Shown here: positions 40,845 to 49,401 of the stretch, one piece after another | How the letters are laid out: every line of letters starts with the position of its first letter | Numbering within the stretch: the stretch's first letter is position 1 | Origin: CAZPBN01 sp964584935 | GTDB lineage: Bacteria > Acidobacteriota > Aminicenantia > Aminicenantales > Aminicenantaceae | Length of the DNA: 56,271 nucleotides | NCBI GenBank assembly: GCA_964584935.1 | Contig: CAZPBN010000017.1 | Coordinates: 1-56,271, forward strand | Reading direction: 5' to 3' | Program-made: the position numbers and the translations under genes | Notes under the pieces: generated by a model | What the model was told of the DNA's origin: nothing | Databases searched by the model: none | The model's input: only the letters and a program-made list of their open reading frames with translations

Positions 40845-42603
40845 AAAGACTCAATCCCAGTTCTCTTAACTGTTTGCTGTCGGCTTCAGATGGGGAGTCG
40901 GTGAGCAAGCAAAGAGCGCTGGTTGTTTTTGGGAAGGGAATGACATCCCGTATGGATTTTTCCCCAGCGAGAAGCATGGCAATACGGTCAAAACCAAGTG
41001 CAATTCCTCCGTGCGGCGGAGCTCCATAGCGCAGGGCATCGAGGAAAAAACCAAACTTTTTCTGGGTGGTTTGTTCATCCAAGCCAAGAATATTAAAAAT
41101 TCTTTTTTGTAGGTCTAGGGAGTGAATTCTGATTGATCCCCCTCCTATTTCATACCCGTTTAGAACCAGATCATAGGAGTTGGCTCTAACCGCAAGGGGT
41201 TCTTTTTCTAGAAAATTCAGATCTTCCTCATTGGGGGATGTGAAGGGATGGTGCATAGCGACCAGACGGTTTTCTTCCTCATCCTTTTCAAAAAGAGGAA
41301 AATCAGTTATCCAGCAAAACTTGAAAGAGTCGAGATTTTCATTTTGACGGCATATGTATTCTGTTCTAATTCCTCCCAGCCCTTTCAAGGCAACTGATTC
41401 TTTATCAGCAATTAGGAGAACGAGGTCATTTTTTTTAGCCTTTGCTGCATTCCAGAGAAGAGACAATTCGCTTTCTTTGAGCTTTAGAGAAGAGCCGAAG
41501 CCATCCCCGGACCTTTTGATCCATATGATCCCCTTGCATCCCAGTTTTTGTGCCTTTTTATTTAACTGATCCAGCTGGCTTCTTGAAAAATCTCCACCTT
41601 TTTCTAAGACTAGACTTTTTAGCACACCCCCGGAAGAAAAGGCTTTTTGAAGAATAACAGAATTGATTTTTTGTCCGGTTTCGGTCAAATCTTTGATTTC
41701 CGAACGGAAGCGAAGGTCTGGTTTGTCAGTGCCGTATTTTTCCATGCTTTCTTTGTATGTCAAACAGGGAAAGGGAAATTCGATTTTTGCATCTATGATA
41801 TTAAAAACCAGAGCCATCATTTCCTCACACAGCTTAAAAATATTCTTTCTTTTTGCAAAGCTCATCTCAATATCTATCTGTGTGAATTCAGGCTGGCGGT
41901 CAGCTCTTAAATCCTCATCCCGGAAGCAGCGGACAATCTGGAAATATCGATCAAATCCGGAAATCATCAAAATTTGTTTGAATAATTGAGGGGATTGAGG
42001 AAGAGCATAAAACTTCCCTTTATAGATTCGGCTGGGAATCAGATAATCCCTTGCACCTTCTGGAGTGGATTTTGTCAGAAAAGGAGTTTCAATCTCTAAA
42101 AAATCTTCAGCACTTAAATAATTACGAATACACAGGGCTGCTTTATGTCTGATTTTTATATTTCTCTGCATGGACGGTCTTCTCATATCAAGGTATCTGT
42201 ATTTAAATCTGAGTTCTTCAGTTGCTTTAGGGGGATCTGTCACCACAAAGGGAGGGACTTCCGATTCACTCAAAACTTCAAGTTTATTAGCTTCAACTTC
42301 CACCTCACCTGTGGGCATATCCGGGTTTTTAGATTGTTTTTTTCTCTCTAACACCTGACCCTCTATTCCAATGACGTCTTCCATGCGCACTTTTTTTGCT
42401 TTTTCTAAGAGTTTGGGATTATCAGAGGATATAACCACTTGGATCAGGCCTTCCCTGTCTCGCATATCGATGAATACAAGGTTTCCTATGTCCCGGAATT
42501 TGTGAACCCATCCCATAAGCACTACTTTCTGTCCTTTATGTGAAAGCCGGATCTGGCCACAATATATTGTTCGTTCCCACTTTGATGATTTCCCGGATTT
42601 CAT
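40828..42603 (-). CDS. aspS: Aspartyl-tRNA synthetase, bacterial type
   Basis: The 591-residue enzyme charges tRNA-Asp. It has the N-terminal anticodon-binding OB fold (GWVHKFRDIGNLVFIDMRDREG), class II motif 2 (FRDEDLRADRQPEFTQIDIEMSF), and motif 3 with GGIALGFDRIAMLLAG. The GAD-like insertion typical of bacterial AspRS is present between motifs 2 and 3 (about residues 290-420). No gat genes lie nearby, so I cannot say whether it also charges tRNA-Asn. Third gene of an accA-hisS-aspS cluster. Confidence 0.95.
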   Translation of the reverse strand: MKSGKSSKWERTIYCGQIRLSHKGQKVVLMGWVHKFRDIGNLVFIDMRDREGLIQVVISSDNPKLLEKAKKVRMEDVIGIEGQVLERKKQSKNPDMPTGEVEVEANKLEVLSESEVPPFVVTDPPKATEELRFKYRYLDMRRPSMQRNIKIRHKAALCIRNYLSAEDFLEIETPFLTKSTPEGARDYLIPSRIYKGKFYALPQSPQLFKQILMISGFDRYFQIVRCFRDEDLRADRQPEFTQIDIEMSFAKRKNIFKLCEEMMALVFNIIDAKIEFPFPCLTYKESMEKYGTDKPDLRFRSEIKDLTETGQKINSVILQKAFSSGGVLKSLVLEKGGDFSRSQLDQLNKKAQKLGCKGIIWIKRSGDGFGSSLKLKESELSLLWNAAKAKKNDLVLLIADKESVALKGLGGIRTEYICRQNENLDSFKFCWITDFPLFEKDEEENRLVAMHHPFTSPNEEDLNFLEKEPLAVRANSYDLVLNGYEIGGGSIRIHSLDLQKRIFNILGLDEQTTQKKFGFFLDALRYGAPPHGGIALGFDRIAMLLAGEKSIRDVIPFPKTTSALCLLTDSPSEADSKQLRELGLSLSNRRK

Positions 42604-42632
42604 TTGTTCTATCCTTTGCGGCGGGCCAAATG

Positions 42633-43883
42633 TTAAGAGGATTCCTGTATAAGCTTCAGGATTTCTTCTTTCGATCCTTCAGTCTGAGACCCACTTTTCA
42701 TGTTTTTTATCTGAAATTTTCCTTTTTTGACTTCATCTTCCCCTACTATCAATACCCAGGAAGCTCCCAGTTTATTAGCCCTGCTCATTTGATTTTTCAG
42801 GCTTCTATCTTTATATTCTATAAGGCATTCTATTCCTTTTCTTCGGAAATAGCGGCTCAGAATCATTCCCTGTTTTTTCGATTCTTCCCCAAGAAAAACA
42901 ACATAGATAAACATATTCTTTTCTTCCTGGAAAGGAATGATCGACATGATCCGTTCCATTCCCATGGCAAAACCTATCCCGCACCTGTCGGGCCCTCCGA
43001 ATTCTTTCATCATATCATCGTATCTGCCGCCGCCCACCAATGCATCTTGAGCTCCCAATTCAGGAGATATGATTTCAAATGTTGTTTTTGTGTAGTAATC
43101 GAGTCCCCGGACCAATTTTGGTTCTATCCGATAGTTGATTCCATAACCATCAAGGTAAGTGCAAAAACGGCTGAAGTGTTTCTCACATTCCTGGCAAAGA
43201 TTGTCGGTGATTTTTGGAAAAGACTGAGCTGCCTGATGGCATCGTTCTTCCTTACAATCAAATATTCGCAGTGGGTTGGTTAATACTTTTCTCTTACAGT
43301 TTGTACAGAGCTCTTGCTTTACTTTTTCCGCCTGTTCTCTCAATTTTTTTAGATAAGCGGGACGACACTTTTGGCATCCCACAGAATTGACCAGGATTTC
43401 AACTGGAAAAACATTCAGCTCCTTTAAAAGATAATCAGCCATTTCTATAATTTCAGCATCGATAGCAGGATCTTTTTCATCAAAAACTTCGATATCGACT
43501 TGATGAAACTGCCGAAATCGCCCTTTTTGGGGTTTATCATAACGAAACATAGGACCCATAAAATAAAATCTTAAGGGATCTGACTGAAGATAAATCCTAT
43601 TCTCGATGATAGAACGCACCACTGAAGGAGTGTATTCAGGCCTGAGAGTAATGGAACGTCCCCCCTTGTCTGTGAACGTATACATCTCTTTAATAACGAT
43701 ATCAGAGGTTATACCAGTGCCTTTCTCAAAAAGCTCTGTTGCTTCAAAGACGGGAGTTCGTATTTCTCTATATCCATAGAGTTCAAAGATTTCTTTGCAT
43801 TTCGTTTCAAATTTGTTCCACTTTCCGACTTGTTTGGGAAGTATATCCTGAGTTCCTTTTATAGCCTTGATAGGTTCGCTCAT
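42633..43883 (-). CDS. hisS: Histidyl-tRNA synthetase
   Basis: The 416-residue class II synthetase charges tRNA-His. Motifs are KGTQDILPKQVGKWN at the start, GRSITLRPEYTPSVVRS (motif 2 region), FRYDKPQKGRFRQFHQVDIEVFDE, then VRGLDYYTKTTFEI and GGRYDDMMKEFGG, and GFAMGMERIM for motif 3. The zinc-like Cys cluster around residue 170-230 (CQKC, CTNCKRK, C-x-E-C-E-K-H) is longer than in many HisRS and may be a finger insertion. Start overlaps the accA stop by 4 bp. Confidence 0.95.
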   Translation of the reverse strand: MSEPIKAIKGTQDILPKQVGKWNKFETKCKEIFELYGYREIRTPVFEATELFEKGTGITSDIVIKEMYTFTDKGGRSITLRPEYTPSVVRSIIENRIYLQSDPLRFYFMGPMFRYDKPQKGRFRQFHQVDIEVFDEKDPAIDAEIIEMADYLLKELNVFPVEILVNSVGCQKCRPAYLKKLREQAEKVKQELCTNCKRKVLTNPLRIFDCKEERCHQAAQSFPKITDNLCQECEKHFSRFCTYLDGYGINYRIEPKLVRGLDYYTKTTFEIISPELGAQDALVGGGRYDDMMKEFGGPDRCGIGFAMGMERIMSIIPFQEEKNMFIYVVFLGEESKKQGMILSRYFRRKGIECLIEYKDRSLKNQMSRANKLGASWVLIVGEDEVKKGKFQIKNMKSGSQTEGSKEEILKLIQESS

Positions 43884-44836
43884 TTCTCAATAAATTCTCC
43901 AATTTTTCTAAATTTATTGTATCTTTTTTCAAGTCTCTCATCCGCGGAAATCTGTTCCAGATTTTGTAAAGTTTTATTCAATTCTTTATCCACATTTTTA
44001 AACGTTTGCTCCCAGTCTATATGAGCTCCTCCCGGAGGCTCAGGAATGATTTTATCAATAATCTTCAATTTCAGTAAATCAGGAGCGCATATTTTGAGGT
44101 TTTCCACAGCTTTGTTAACTGCAGACTGATCTTTCCAGAGAATGGCGGCACACCCTTCAGGAGAAATCACAGAATAGTAGGCGTTTTCCAGCATCAAATA
44201 GATATCTCCAACCCCGATTCCTAGCGCGCCTCCGCTTCCTCCTTCTCCAATAATAATATTCAAAACTGGAATTTTTAATTTTGAGATCTCATGCAAATTA
44301 AAAGCAATGGCTTCTGCTTGCCCTCGTTCTTCCGCCTCGATCCCGGGATAAGCTCCTTGGGTGTCAATAAAAGTAAAGATCGGCGTATTGAATTTTTCGG
44401 CAAGCCGCATTATTCTCAGAGCTTTTCTGTACCCTTCAGGATTGGGCTGGCCGAAATTGCGTTGGAGCCTCTGTCTTGTTGTTCTTCCTTTTTGATGTCC
44501 GATGATCGCCACGCTTTTCTTTCTATAAAAACCAAATCCAGCTATAATAGCCGGATCATCTCTGAAACGCCGGTCTCCATGAAATTCTAGGAAATCCTCT
44601 GTAAGATAATCAATGTAATCAAGCGTGTTTGGTCTCATTTGATGTCGTGCGATTTGGACTATGTTAAGAGGAGTTAGCTTTGGTTTTATTTGTTCCCATT
44701 CTTGTGCAATCTGGTTTTTGAGTTCTTTTATTTCTTTCTTGTTCTCAGGATCTTTTTCTGCTTCAAGCTTTTCTATTCTTTGCTTATGTTTGATGATGTT
44801 TTTTTCAAGCTGATAATAATCTTTTTTTTTGTTCAT
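43880..44836 (-). CDS. accA: Acetyl-CoA carboxylase carboxyltransferase alpha
   Basis: The 318-residue protein is AccA, the alpha half of the carboxyltransferase that transfers CO2 from biotin to acetyl-CoA for fatty-acid synthesis. Signatures are RPNTLDYIDYLTEDFLEFHGDR, GFGFYRKKSVAIIGHQKGR, NFGQPNPEGYRKALRIM, FIDTQGAYPGIEAEERGQAEAIA and GEGGSGGALGIGVGD, then SVISPEGCAAILWKD. Standard length. The partner accD and the biotin carrier genes are elsewhere. Overlaps hisS by 4 bp, the first gene of this minus-strand cluster. Confidence 0.95.
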   Translation of the reverse strand: MNKKKDYYQLEKNIIKHKQRIEKLEAEKDPENKKEIKELKNQIAQEWEQIKPKLTPLNIVQIARHQMRPNTLDYIDYLTEDFLEFHGDRRFRDDPAIIAGFGFYRKKSVAIIGHQKGRTTRQRLQRNFGQPNPEGYRKALRIMRLAEKFNTPIFTFIDTQGAYPGIEAEERGQAEAIAFNLHEISKLKIPVLNIIIGEGGSGGALGIGVGDIYLMLENAYYSVISPEGCAAILWKDQSAVNKAVENLKICAPDLLKLKIIDKIIPEPPGGAHIDWEQTFKNVDKELNKTLQNLEQISADERLEKRYNKFRKIGEFIEK

Positions 44837-45079
44837 TGTCTTTTTTCAAATAGAAAATAGTTTTATGTATCTTGTTTATTCTATAGGGTTAGTTTAATTA
44901 ATTCAAGTTGAAAAAATATCGATTTTCTCCATTTTTTTATTTATATCAGAATAACCGTATAATGGTTCAGATTCATGGGGCTAAAAAAACACAGGATTTT
45001 ACTAAAATGGTGAAATTCCAGCCTCGTGCTTCATATGATTAAGAAAGGATCCTTTGGGAAACAGTCCCTGCATTTCTCA

Positions 45080-45775
45080 TTAATGGGGTGTCAAACGGGA
45101 ACCTTGCGAATCTTCATGCACAACTCTGAGATTTTGAGATGGAATATAAATAACTTTTAAATCTCCTTTTTCGTTCGTCTCCAGTTTTATTTCTGTCTCG
45201 TTTATATATATAATGAGCAAACAGGGATTTTCTTTTTCGGCTTCTAGAGTGAAAGGGGCTTCACTTTGAGGAATAATGTAAGCAGATAATTCAATGGGTT
45301 CTTCCAGTTCAGGCAAGCATTTGTATTTTTTGGTTATGGCCATGTAGGGAGAAAAAATAGGATTTGGCAGAAGGAATGCGTCTCTTCTGATTTGAAGAAT
45401 TTCTTCCTGTTTTTGCCCTGCAACTTCTATAATATTTTTGACCGCTCCGTCTACAATAGTACTTGTAATTTCCTGTTCGACCCCGCTTATAGAGCCTTTA
45501 AAATGATACTGGCTGGGGATAAAGCTTTTGTTGTAGTGAATGGTGAGTTTTTCGAACTCGAGAGGAATGAGCTTAGACATCTTGCCATTGACGGAGAGTA
45601 TATGCTCATTTTCAACGGATTGCCAAGTATAAATCTCGTAACCGATTTTTTCTTCATAAAAGTATATAGAAAAACGACCACTTTGTTGGCTCTTCTGTGC
45701 CAAGGAAAGGGAAATAAATGAAAACAGGAAAATTATGATAACAAATATCCGTATGATTGCTTTTTTCTTTTTCAA
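45080..45775 (-). CDS. Secreted lipocalin-like beta protein, unknown
   Basis: The 231-residue protein has a signal peptide (MKKKKAIIRIFVIIIFLFSFIS). The mature domain is all-beta and reads like the N-terminal domain of the CocE-type hydrolase at 51649-54135: an initial strand pair (GRFSIYFYEEKIGYEIYTW versus FQLIVQETEVGEINYSL), a central I-x-V-D-G block, a proline-rich stretch and a final strand pair with K-I/V-x-x-x-P-S-Q and a HEDSQ end. It is therefore a stand-alone copy of that module. A lipocalin-like or DUF3108-like fold is a guess. No neighbours support a role. Confidence 0.5.
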   Translation of the reverse strand: MKKKKAIIRIFVIIIFLFSFISLSLAQKSQQSGRFSIYFYEEKIGYEIYTWQSVENEHILSVNGKMSKLIPLEFEKLTIHYNKSFIPSQYHFKGSISGVEQEITSTIVDGAVKNIIEVAGQKQEEILQIRRDAFLLPNPIFSPYMAITKKYKCLPELEEPIELSAYIIPQSEAPFTLEAEKENPCLLIIYINETEIKLETNEKGDLKVIYIPSQNLRVVHEDSQGSRLTPH

Positions 45776-46008
45776 TATTGCTCCTCCACTACTAATAAAA
45801 CTGGGATCATGATTTTATTATTATTATGTGATTTATCATAATTGTTCATAAAATCAATAAGCCTGTTTGGAAACCACATTCAGGGTTCTGTTATGAGAGT
45901 CCAAACGGGAGCTGGAGCTCTATCCAATATAGCCTGTTCGAGAATCAGACTCATTTGATTGATCGTTCTTATTATACGCGTTCACCATCAACTTGTGAAT
46001 CATAAGCT

Positions 46009-46323
46009 CTATTCAATAACAACCGCAGTCCCGTAAGCTAAAATTTCGGCAGCGCTCTGCATCACCATGGAGGTTGTGAAACGGATTTCAATTATGGCAT
46101 TGGCACCGAGGCTTTGGGCTTCTTCAGCCATGCGGTCCAATGCCTGTTCCCTGGATTCAGCCATCATTTTTGTGTAGTCTAATATTTCTCCTCCCACGAT
46201 ATTTCTAAGGGCAGCTTTGATATCTCGCCCGACATGCCGTGCTCTGATTGTGTTGCCTCGGACAAGTCCTATGTGTCGTTTAATGGTTTTTCCTGGAATT
46301 TGATCTGTCGTGGACATTATCAT
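46009..46323 (-). CDS. YbjQ/UPF0145-family protein
   Basis: The 104-residue protein matches the YbjQ family, small proteins that form pentamers and were once called heavy-metal binding. Family features are STTDQIPGKTIKRHIGLVRG at the N terminus, RHVGRDIKAALRNIVGGE, AREQALDRMAEEAQSLGANAII, and the ending E-I-L-A-Y-G-T-A-V-V. The biochemical role is unknown. It overlaps the small membrane protein upstream by 4 bp (ATGA), so the two are coupled. Confidence 0.88.
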   Translation of the reverse strand: MIMSTTDQIPGKTIKRHIGLVRGNTIRARHVGRDIKAALRNIVGGEILDYTKMMAESREQALDRMAEEAQSLGANAIIEIRFTTSMVMQSAAEILAYGTAVVIE

Positions 46324-46523
46324 TTTTCAATCTCCTTATATCTTTCTCTCTTGTGAACAAATAATTGTTCCCTTAAAAGAGATACCAATAAAATAATAAA
46401 ACCTCCCATGAGAGCGAGAATTCCGATTTTTAAAAACAGCGGGATTTCTGGATTCTGAATCATTCCTTCAATCATTTTATATCCGCCAAAAAACAAAAGA
46501 ATCATAACACCTATTGAGAGCAA
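46320..46523 (-). CDS. Small two-helix membrane protein
   Basis: The 67-residue protein has two hydrophobic helices (about 3-20 and 28-47) and a basic tail ending KRERYKEIEK. The first start is TTG at 46523, with ATG at 46505 as the next option. The frame stays open and looks protein-like upstream to about 46580 (N-R-L-E-R-G-I-G-W-I), with no ATG, GTG or TTG there, so the true start may be non-standard. Not a recognised family. It overlaps ybjQ-like and may help place it at the membrane; that is inference. Confidence 0.5.
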   Translation of the reverse strand: MLSIGVMILLFFGGYKMIEGMIQNPEIPLFLKIGILALMGGFIILLVSLLREQLFVHKRERYKEIEK

Positions 46524-46589
46524 AATCCATCCTATCCCTCTTTCGAGACGGTTGTATATTGAATTCCAATAATGATGCTTTGGTTTGTT

Positions 46590-47315
46590 TTATTCAATTT
46601 TTTTATTCATTCTTTGTCTGACTACTTCAAACAAGAAAATTGAGGAAGCCGCCGCAACATTCAAAGAGTTTATATGTCCGAAGAGAGGGATAGAGAGTAT
46701 CAAATCACATTTTTTCTTAACCAGAGTACGTAATCCTTTTCCTTCTGATCCCAAAACAATTGCCAGTGGAATGGTGTAGTCAAATTCATACCAGTTTTTT
46801 TCTCCTTCACCTTCAGCTCCAACGATCCATATTCCGTGTTTTTTGAGTTCTTCCATGGTGCGAACCAGGTTTTTGACAATGGATACTTTGACATAAGAGA
46901 GAGCGCCGGCAGATACACGGAAAACTGATTCTGTGAGCCCTGCTGTTCTTCTTTCTGGTATAATCAGTGCATCAACTCCAGCCCCTTCGGCAGTTCGTAT
47001 TATTGCGCCCAGATTCTGGGGATCTTCTATATTATCCAACAAAACAAAAAAAGGAAGTTTGCTGGATGAAAGGACGTCCTCTAACGAAGAAAGGACTTTT
47101 TCAGCCCCAAAGGCGACGATTCCTTGATGATTCTTATCCCATCTGTCCAGATTTTTCTTTGGGACAAAGTGTAAAGGGATAGACTTTTTTCTGGCAAGAG
47201 TTATTATTTGATTGAGCTTTGGATTTTTTTTGTCCTTCTGAATTAATATTTTATGGATAGTGCCCGTCGATGACTGGATAAACTCGATAAGAGGACTTAC
47301 CCGGCTTATTTTCAT
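46590..47315 (-). CDS. rlmB: 23S rRNA 2'-O-ribose methyltransferase, RlmB-like
   Basis: The 241-residue protein is a SpoU-type RNA methyltransferase. The substrate-binding N-terminal domain (about 1-80) is followed by the trefoil-knot domain with NIEDPQNLGAIIRTAEGAGVDAL, VLGSEGKGLR and IPLFGHINSLNVAAASSIFL, the three family motifs. RlmB methylates G2251 of 23S rRNA. Related TrmH or other SpoU enzymes are possible, but length and the first motif resemble RlmB. It lies 34 bp downstream of the DUF1080 gene. Confidence 0.88.
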   Translation of the reverse strand: MKISRVSPLIEFIQSSTGTIHKILIQKDKKNPKLNQIITLARKKSIPLHFVPKKNLDRWDKNHQGIVAFGAEKVLSSLEDVLSSSKLPFFVLLDNIEDPQNLGAIIRTAEGAGVDALIIPERRTAGLTESVFRVSAGALSYVKVSIVKNLVRTMEELKKHGIWIVGAEGEGEKNWYEFDYTIPLAIVLGSEGKGLRTLVKKKCDLILSIPLFGHINSLNVAAASSIFLFEVVRQRMNKKIE

Positions 47316-47348
47316 TTTTTCAACCTTGAAATTTTGTTTGGCTGCGCT

Positions 47349-48827
47349 TTATTTTAGCTCTTTAATATATATATTTTTAAAGTAAACCGGGGAATGACTG
47401 TCATGATTCTGCAAACCGATATATCCTTCTTTATAGAAATTTTTAACCTTGCCTTTTGGTTCAGCGTCCCAGTCAACAATCAGATGGTTGTTGAGCTCTA
47501 CTTTTATATGGTTTCCTTTAAAGATGATTTTAAAATGGTTCCATTCGCCCTCTTTATTGAAAACGTCTTTTTCAGGCGCTTTGGCATCATAAATAGCTGC
47601 TGTTTTATGAATTCCTTGTCCACTGTCATTGATCTGAACCTCGAAAGAATGATAGATGTAGTTGTTGTTGGTCGGGATTTCCGGGACTCTAAGAAAAACA
47701 CCTGAGTTGGTATTGGCATTAGAACATTTGTAGTCCAGTTCCAGAATGAAGTCACTGAATTCTTGCTCACTGTACCAGAATAATCCCATTCCTCCCTGGG
47801 ATTTCAAGACTCCAGTATCAGGATTCAGAATAAAGTACCCTGGCCCATAATGGTTCCATCCGTGTTTGGTGTATTTTCTGTTGTGGCATTTTAAAATTTC
47901 CTCATAATCTTGATAATAGGTTATACTCTTGATGTATTCGATCCCTTTTTTTATGGAAGGTTCTGGATGCATGACTTCTTCCTTATTCTCATATTCAATA
48001 GTCAGATACCCTTTATAATTTTGGAGGGTGAGTTCAGCAAGTATATCAGGAATATTTGCTTTTCCTTGGCCAAAAGGGACATCATAAGCTTTTTTTGAGC
48101 CGAATTCGTTAAGGTCTTTAAGGTGGACATCCTGAATCCGCCCTTTCAGGAGGCGGAGAGCTTTAACCGGACTGACACCGGAACGCATCCAGTGTCCCGT
48201 ATCAGCACAGGCACCAAAACGTTTATCCTGATTTTGAACATGTTTGAGAACAACTTCCGGATGGGCATATTTTGAGGGTTCAGGATGATTATGGATGGCG
48301 ACATTGATTCCATATTTTTTTACATATTTTTTTATAAGGGAATAATCATCATATTGGGGTTCTGTGATGATTGTTTGTATTCCCATCGTTTTAGCAAATT
48401 CAAACACTTGATCGATCTCTTTTTCATTTTTTGATATGGGTGTCACTCCATAAGCCACCAGGTTTATGTTATATTTTTTAAGTCTTTTTTTGATTTCTGT
48501 GATGTGTTCCTTATCAAGATTCTGATTGAATCGGACAGTAGGTTCGTCTTTACTGAGCGCTTGCCCCGGATAAGCCTGCAAGAAGTGAATGCCAAGAGCT
48601 TCCACCTTTTCGAGAGTCTCGAAAAAGGTGTATTTTCTATAGGTCCAGCACTGCATGGCAATGGGGAATTTTTTAATCCGGACACTGTTGTAATCAATGC
48701 TTTTTTCTGTTTTTTCTTCCTGTATGTTTTGAAAGGGATGCTCAAAAGAACCGCTGACCAAACTGGTGGTTAAGAATAACAATCCAAAAAAAAGACATCC
48801 AAAGAGTTTTATGCTTTTGTAATTCAT
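47349..48827 (-). CDS. Secreted TIM-barrel isomerase plus DUF1080 protein
   Basis: Starting at the ATG at about 48827 (with an AGGAGAAT site) the protein has about 492 residues. A signal peptide (LFGCLFFGLLFLTTSLVS) is followed by a xylose-isomerase-like TIM barrel (about 60-300) with ADTGHWMRSG, DVHLKDLNE and the Y-L-T-I-E-Y-E-N end. A DUF1080 (laminin-G-like) domain occupies about 325-490, with HGWNHYGPGYFILNPDTGVLK and LELDYKCSNANTNSGVFLRV. It is probably a periplasmic sugar-processing protein. Upstream frame to 48935 reads into the collapsed Gfo/Idh tail and is not used. Confidence 0.85.
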   Translation of the reverse strand: MNYKSIKLFGCLFFGLLFLTTSLVSGSFEHPFQNIQEEKTEKSIDYNSVRIKKFPIAMQCWTYRKYTFFETLEKVEALGIHFLQAYPGQALSKDEPTVRFNQNLDKEHITEIKKRLKKYNINLVAYGVTPISKNEKEIDQVFEFAKTMGIQTIITEPQYDDYSLIKKYVKKYGINVAIHNHPEPSKYAHPEVVLKHVQNQDKRFGACADTGHWMRSGVSPVKALRLLKGRIQDVHLKDLNEFGSKKAYDVPFGQGKANIPDILAELTLQNYKGYLTIEYENKEEVMHPEPSIKKGIEYIKSITYYQDYEEILKCHNRKYTKHGWNHYGPGYFILNPDTGVLKSQGGMGLFWYSEQEFSDFILELDYKCSNANTNSGVFLRVPEIPTNNNYIYHSFEVQINDSGQGIHKTAAIYDAKAPEKDVFNKEGEWNHFKIIFKGNHIKVELNNHLIVDWDAEPKGKVKNFYKEGYIGLQNHDSHSPVYFKNIYIKELK

Positions 48828-48843
48828 ATTTATTCTCCTTATT

Positions 48844-49241
48844 TTATTTGGGATTCCATTCCCCTTTGGCAACAGCCGGAATGAACGAATCGAGCTCCGG
48901 GGGCGGGAAGGCAATCGTTTTTTCCTGCTCGGCACTCATATATGCCGTCATCAAAAGCTCTGTGACATTGACTCCATCACTTCAATGCGGGTGAAATTTG
49001 GAGCTAGAATCCAGATGGCATCAATGGAAGGATCAGCGACCATTTCGGTCACAGATTTGTAAACCTTTGCGTTTCCCACATCTAGTTCATTTGCCAAAGC
49101 TGCCGCCCGATTGGCGCTTTCCTCAGTCCGGCTCATTATGCCAAGAATATCTGCATGACGCACTCCGACCCAGGAACGGAAATGGAATTTGGCTATAAAT
49201 CCTCCTCCGATAACTCCGACTCCCAGTCTTTTGTTTGACAT
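48844..49241 (-). pseudogene. Gfo/Idh/MocA oxidoreductase, internally deleted
   Basis: The gene begins with GVGVIGGGFIAKFHFRSWVG, the Rossmann start, and continues for 96 residues to ILAPNFTRIEVMESMS before a stop. The other end of the family is found at once in another frame: VTELLMTAYMSAEQEKTIAF, then the P-P-P-E-L-D-S-F-I-P-A-V-A-K-G-E-W-N-P-K tail and a stop at 48844-48846. About 250 central residues are missing and the join near 48970 is out of frame. So a full gene of about 370 residues has lost its middle. It preceded the TIM-barrel/DUF1080 gene, 17 bp away, in a sugar-catabolism operon. Confidence 0.8.
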
Positions 49242-49401
49242 TGGTCTCTCCTTATACTTACAAATTTATTATATCACTTCGTTTTAAAACGATGAATCCC
49301 TGTTGAAATTAAAGAGGGAATAAAATTCATTCTATTAATAACCTAAGTTGATTGGTGTTAAAAATTTTTATTCATACCCTATTTATTCTCGGCAGCTAAT
49401 A

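Noticed and set aside
43985..43993. Perfect DnaA box TTATCCACA
   Set aside because: It is single and inside accA coding sequence, so chance is likely.
45936..45946. GTTCGAGAATC resembling a tRNA T-loop
   Set aside because: No acceptor stem, anticodon arm or D arm can be drawn around it on either strand.
48828..48935. Upstream extension of the TIM-barrel/DUF1080 gene
   Set aside because: The extra 36 codons are the shifted frame of the Gfo/Idh tail; a signal peptide starts at the later ATG with a good ribosome binding site.
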